Assembly: GCA_021160785.1 (NCBI GenBank)
Contig: JAGHBX010000661.1
Location: 1 to 5,249, forward strand
Direction: 5' to 3'
Length of the DNA stretch: 5,249 nucleotides
Source: Planctomycetota bacterium
GTDB lineage: Bacteria; Planctomycetota; Phycisphaerae; Sedimentisphaerales; Anaerohalosphaeraceae
In this document: piece after piece, positions 5,236 to 5,249 of the stretch
Position numbering within the stretch: position 1 is the first letter of the stretch
How the letters are laid out: each line of letters opens with the position of its first letter
Translations under genes and position numbers: made by a program
The notes under the pieces: model-generated
What the model was told of the DNA's origin: nothing
The model's input: the letters and a program-made list of their open reading frames with translations, nothing else
Databases searched by the model: none

Positions 5236-5249
5236 AGGCATTTCGGGAG

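Larger units (their letters stand above)
4921..5249. other. A+T-rich region with no convincing gene at the right end
   Basis: The part to 5060 is A-rich on the plus strand (several runs of five or six A). It contains a partial look-alike of the 20-bp repeat (CAAGCAAAAAACATCAA, from 5020) and an AT hairpin AAGTT-TTTT-AACTT (5035-5048). The part from 5085 to 5241 is less A-rich. On the minus strand it carries a frame beginning MPKKTYLPKARKVS (ATG 5241), interrupted by TAG at 5199-5197 and continuing as RSGFVRFTLNQYRFWLWGG to a TAG at 5097-5095. No intact gene or RNA gene is recognised. Confidence 0.5.

Overview
The window looks like a housekeeping translation and protein-export locus of a Phycisphaerae-type planctomycete with accessory DNA on both sides. 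The assignment rests on the Ffh wording (a GRGRITE-like N-terminus, DLQRPAA, VSPGPTVIML), on the LamG-fused remnant at the left edge, and on standard-code use of TGA as a stop. It is recognition from memory, not a search result.

All intact genes lie on the minus strand and are read from right to left. The order is: a 48-aa small protein and an ADP-ribosyltransferase-like protein (4862-4080); ffh, the SRP GTPase (3949-2531); an unrecognised 101-aa protein (2516-2211); rpsP, ribosomal protein bS16 (2111-1713); and trmD, tRNA m1G37 methyltransferase (1586-900). The core serves co-translational protein targeting (ffh), 30S assembly (rpsP) and reading-frame maintenance (trmD). The usual rimM between rpsP and trmD, and rplS after trmD, are absent here.

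Bases 1-846 on the plus strand hold the decayed C-terminal half of a LamG-domain protein. It has an in-frame TGA where an Arg codon is expected, a second TGA near its end, and a lost 3' part. It converges on trmD.

The most interesting region is 4044-5080. The small gene and the ART-like gene are separated by three bases and look like a toxin-antitoxin or effector-type pair. They are A+T-richer than the core genes. The pair is bracketed by two identical 20-bp direct repeats, 4044-4063 and 5061-5080. The inner copy also contains the -35 hexamer of the best candidate ffh promoter. This looks like an accessory cassette inserted just upstream of ffh with its target duplicated. The right end (5081-5249) has no convincing gene. 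It contains a broken frame that may be part of a dispersed element, and a hairpin with a T-run.
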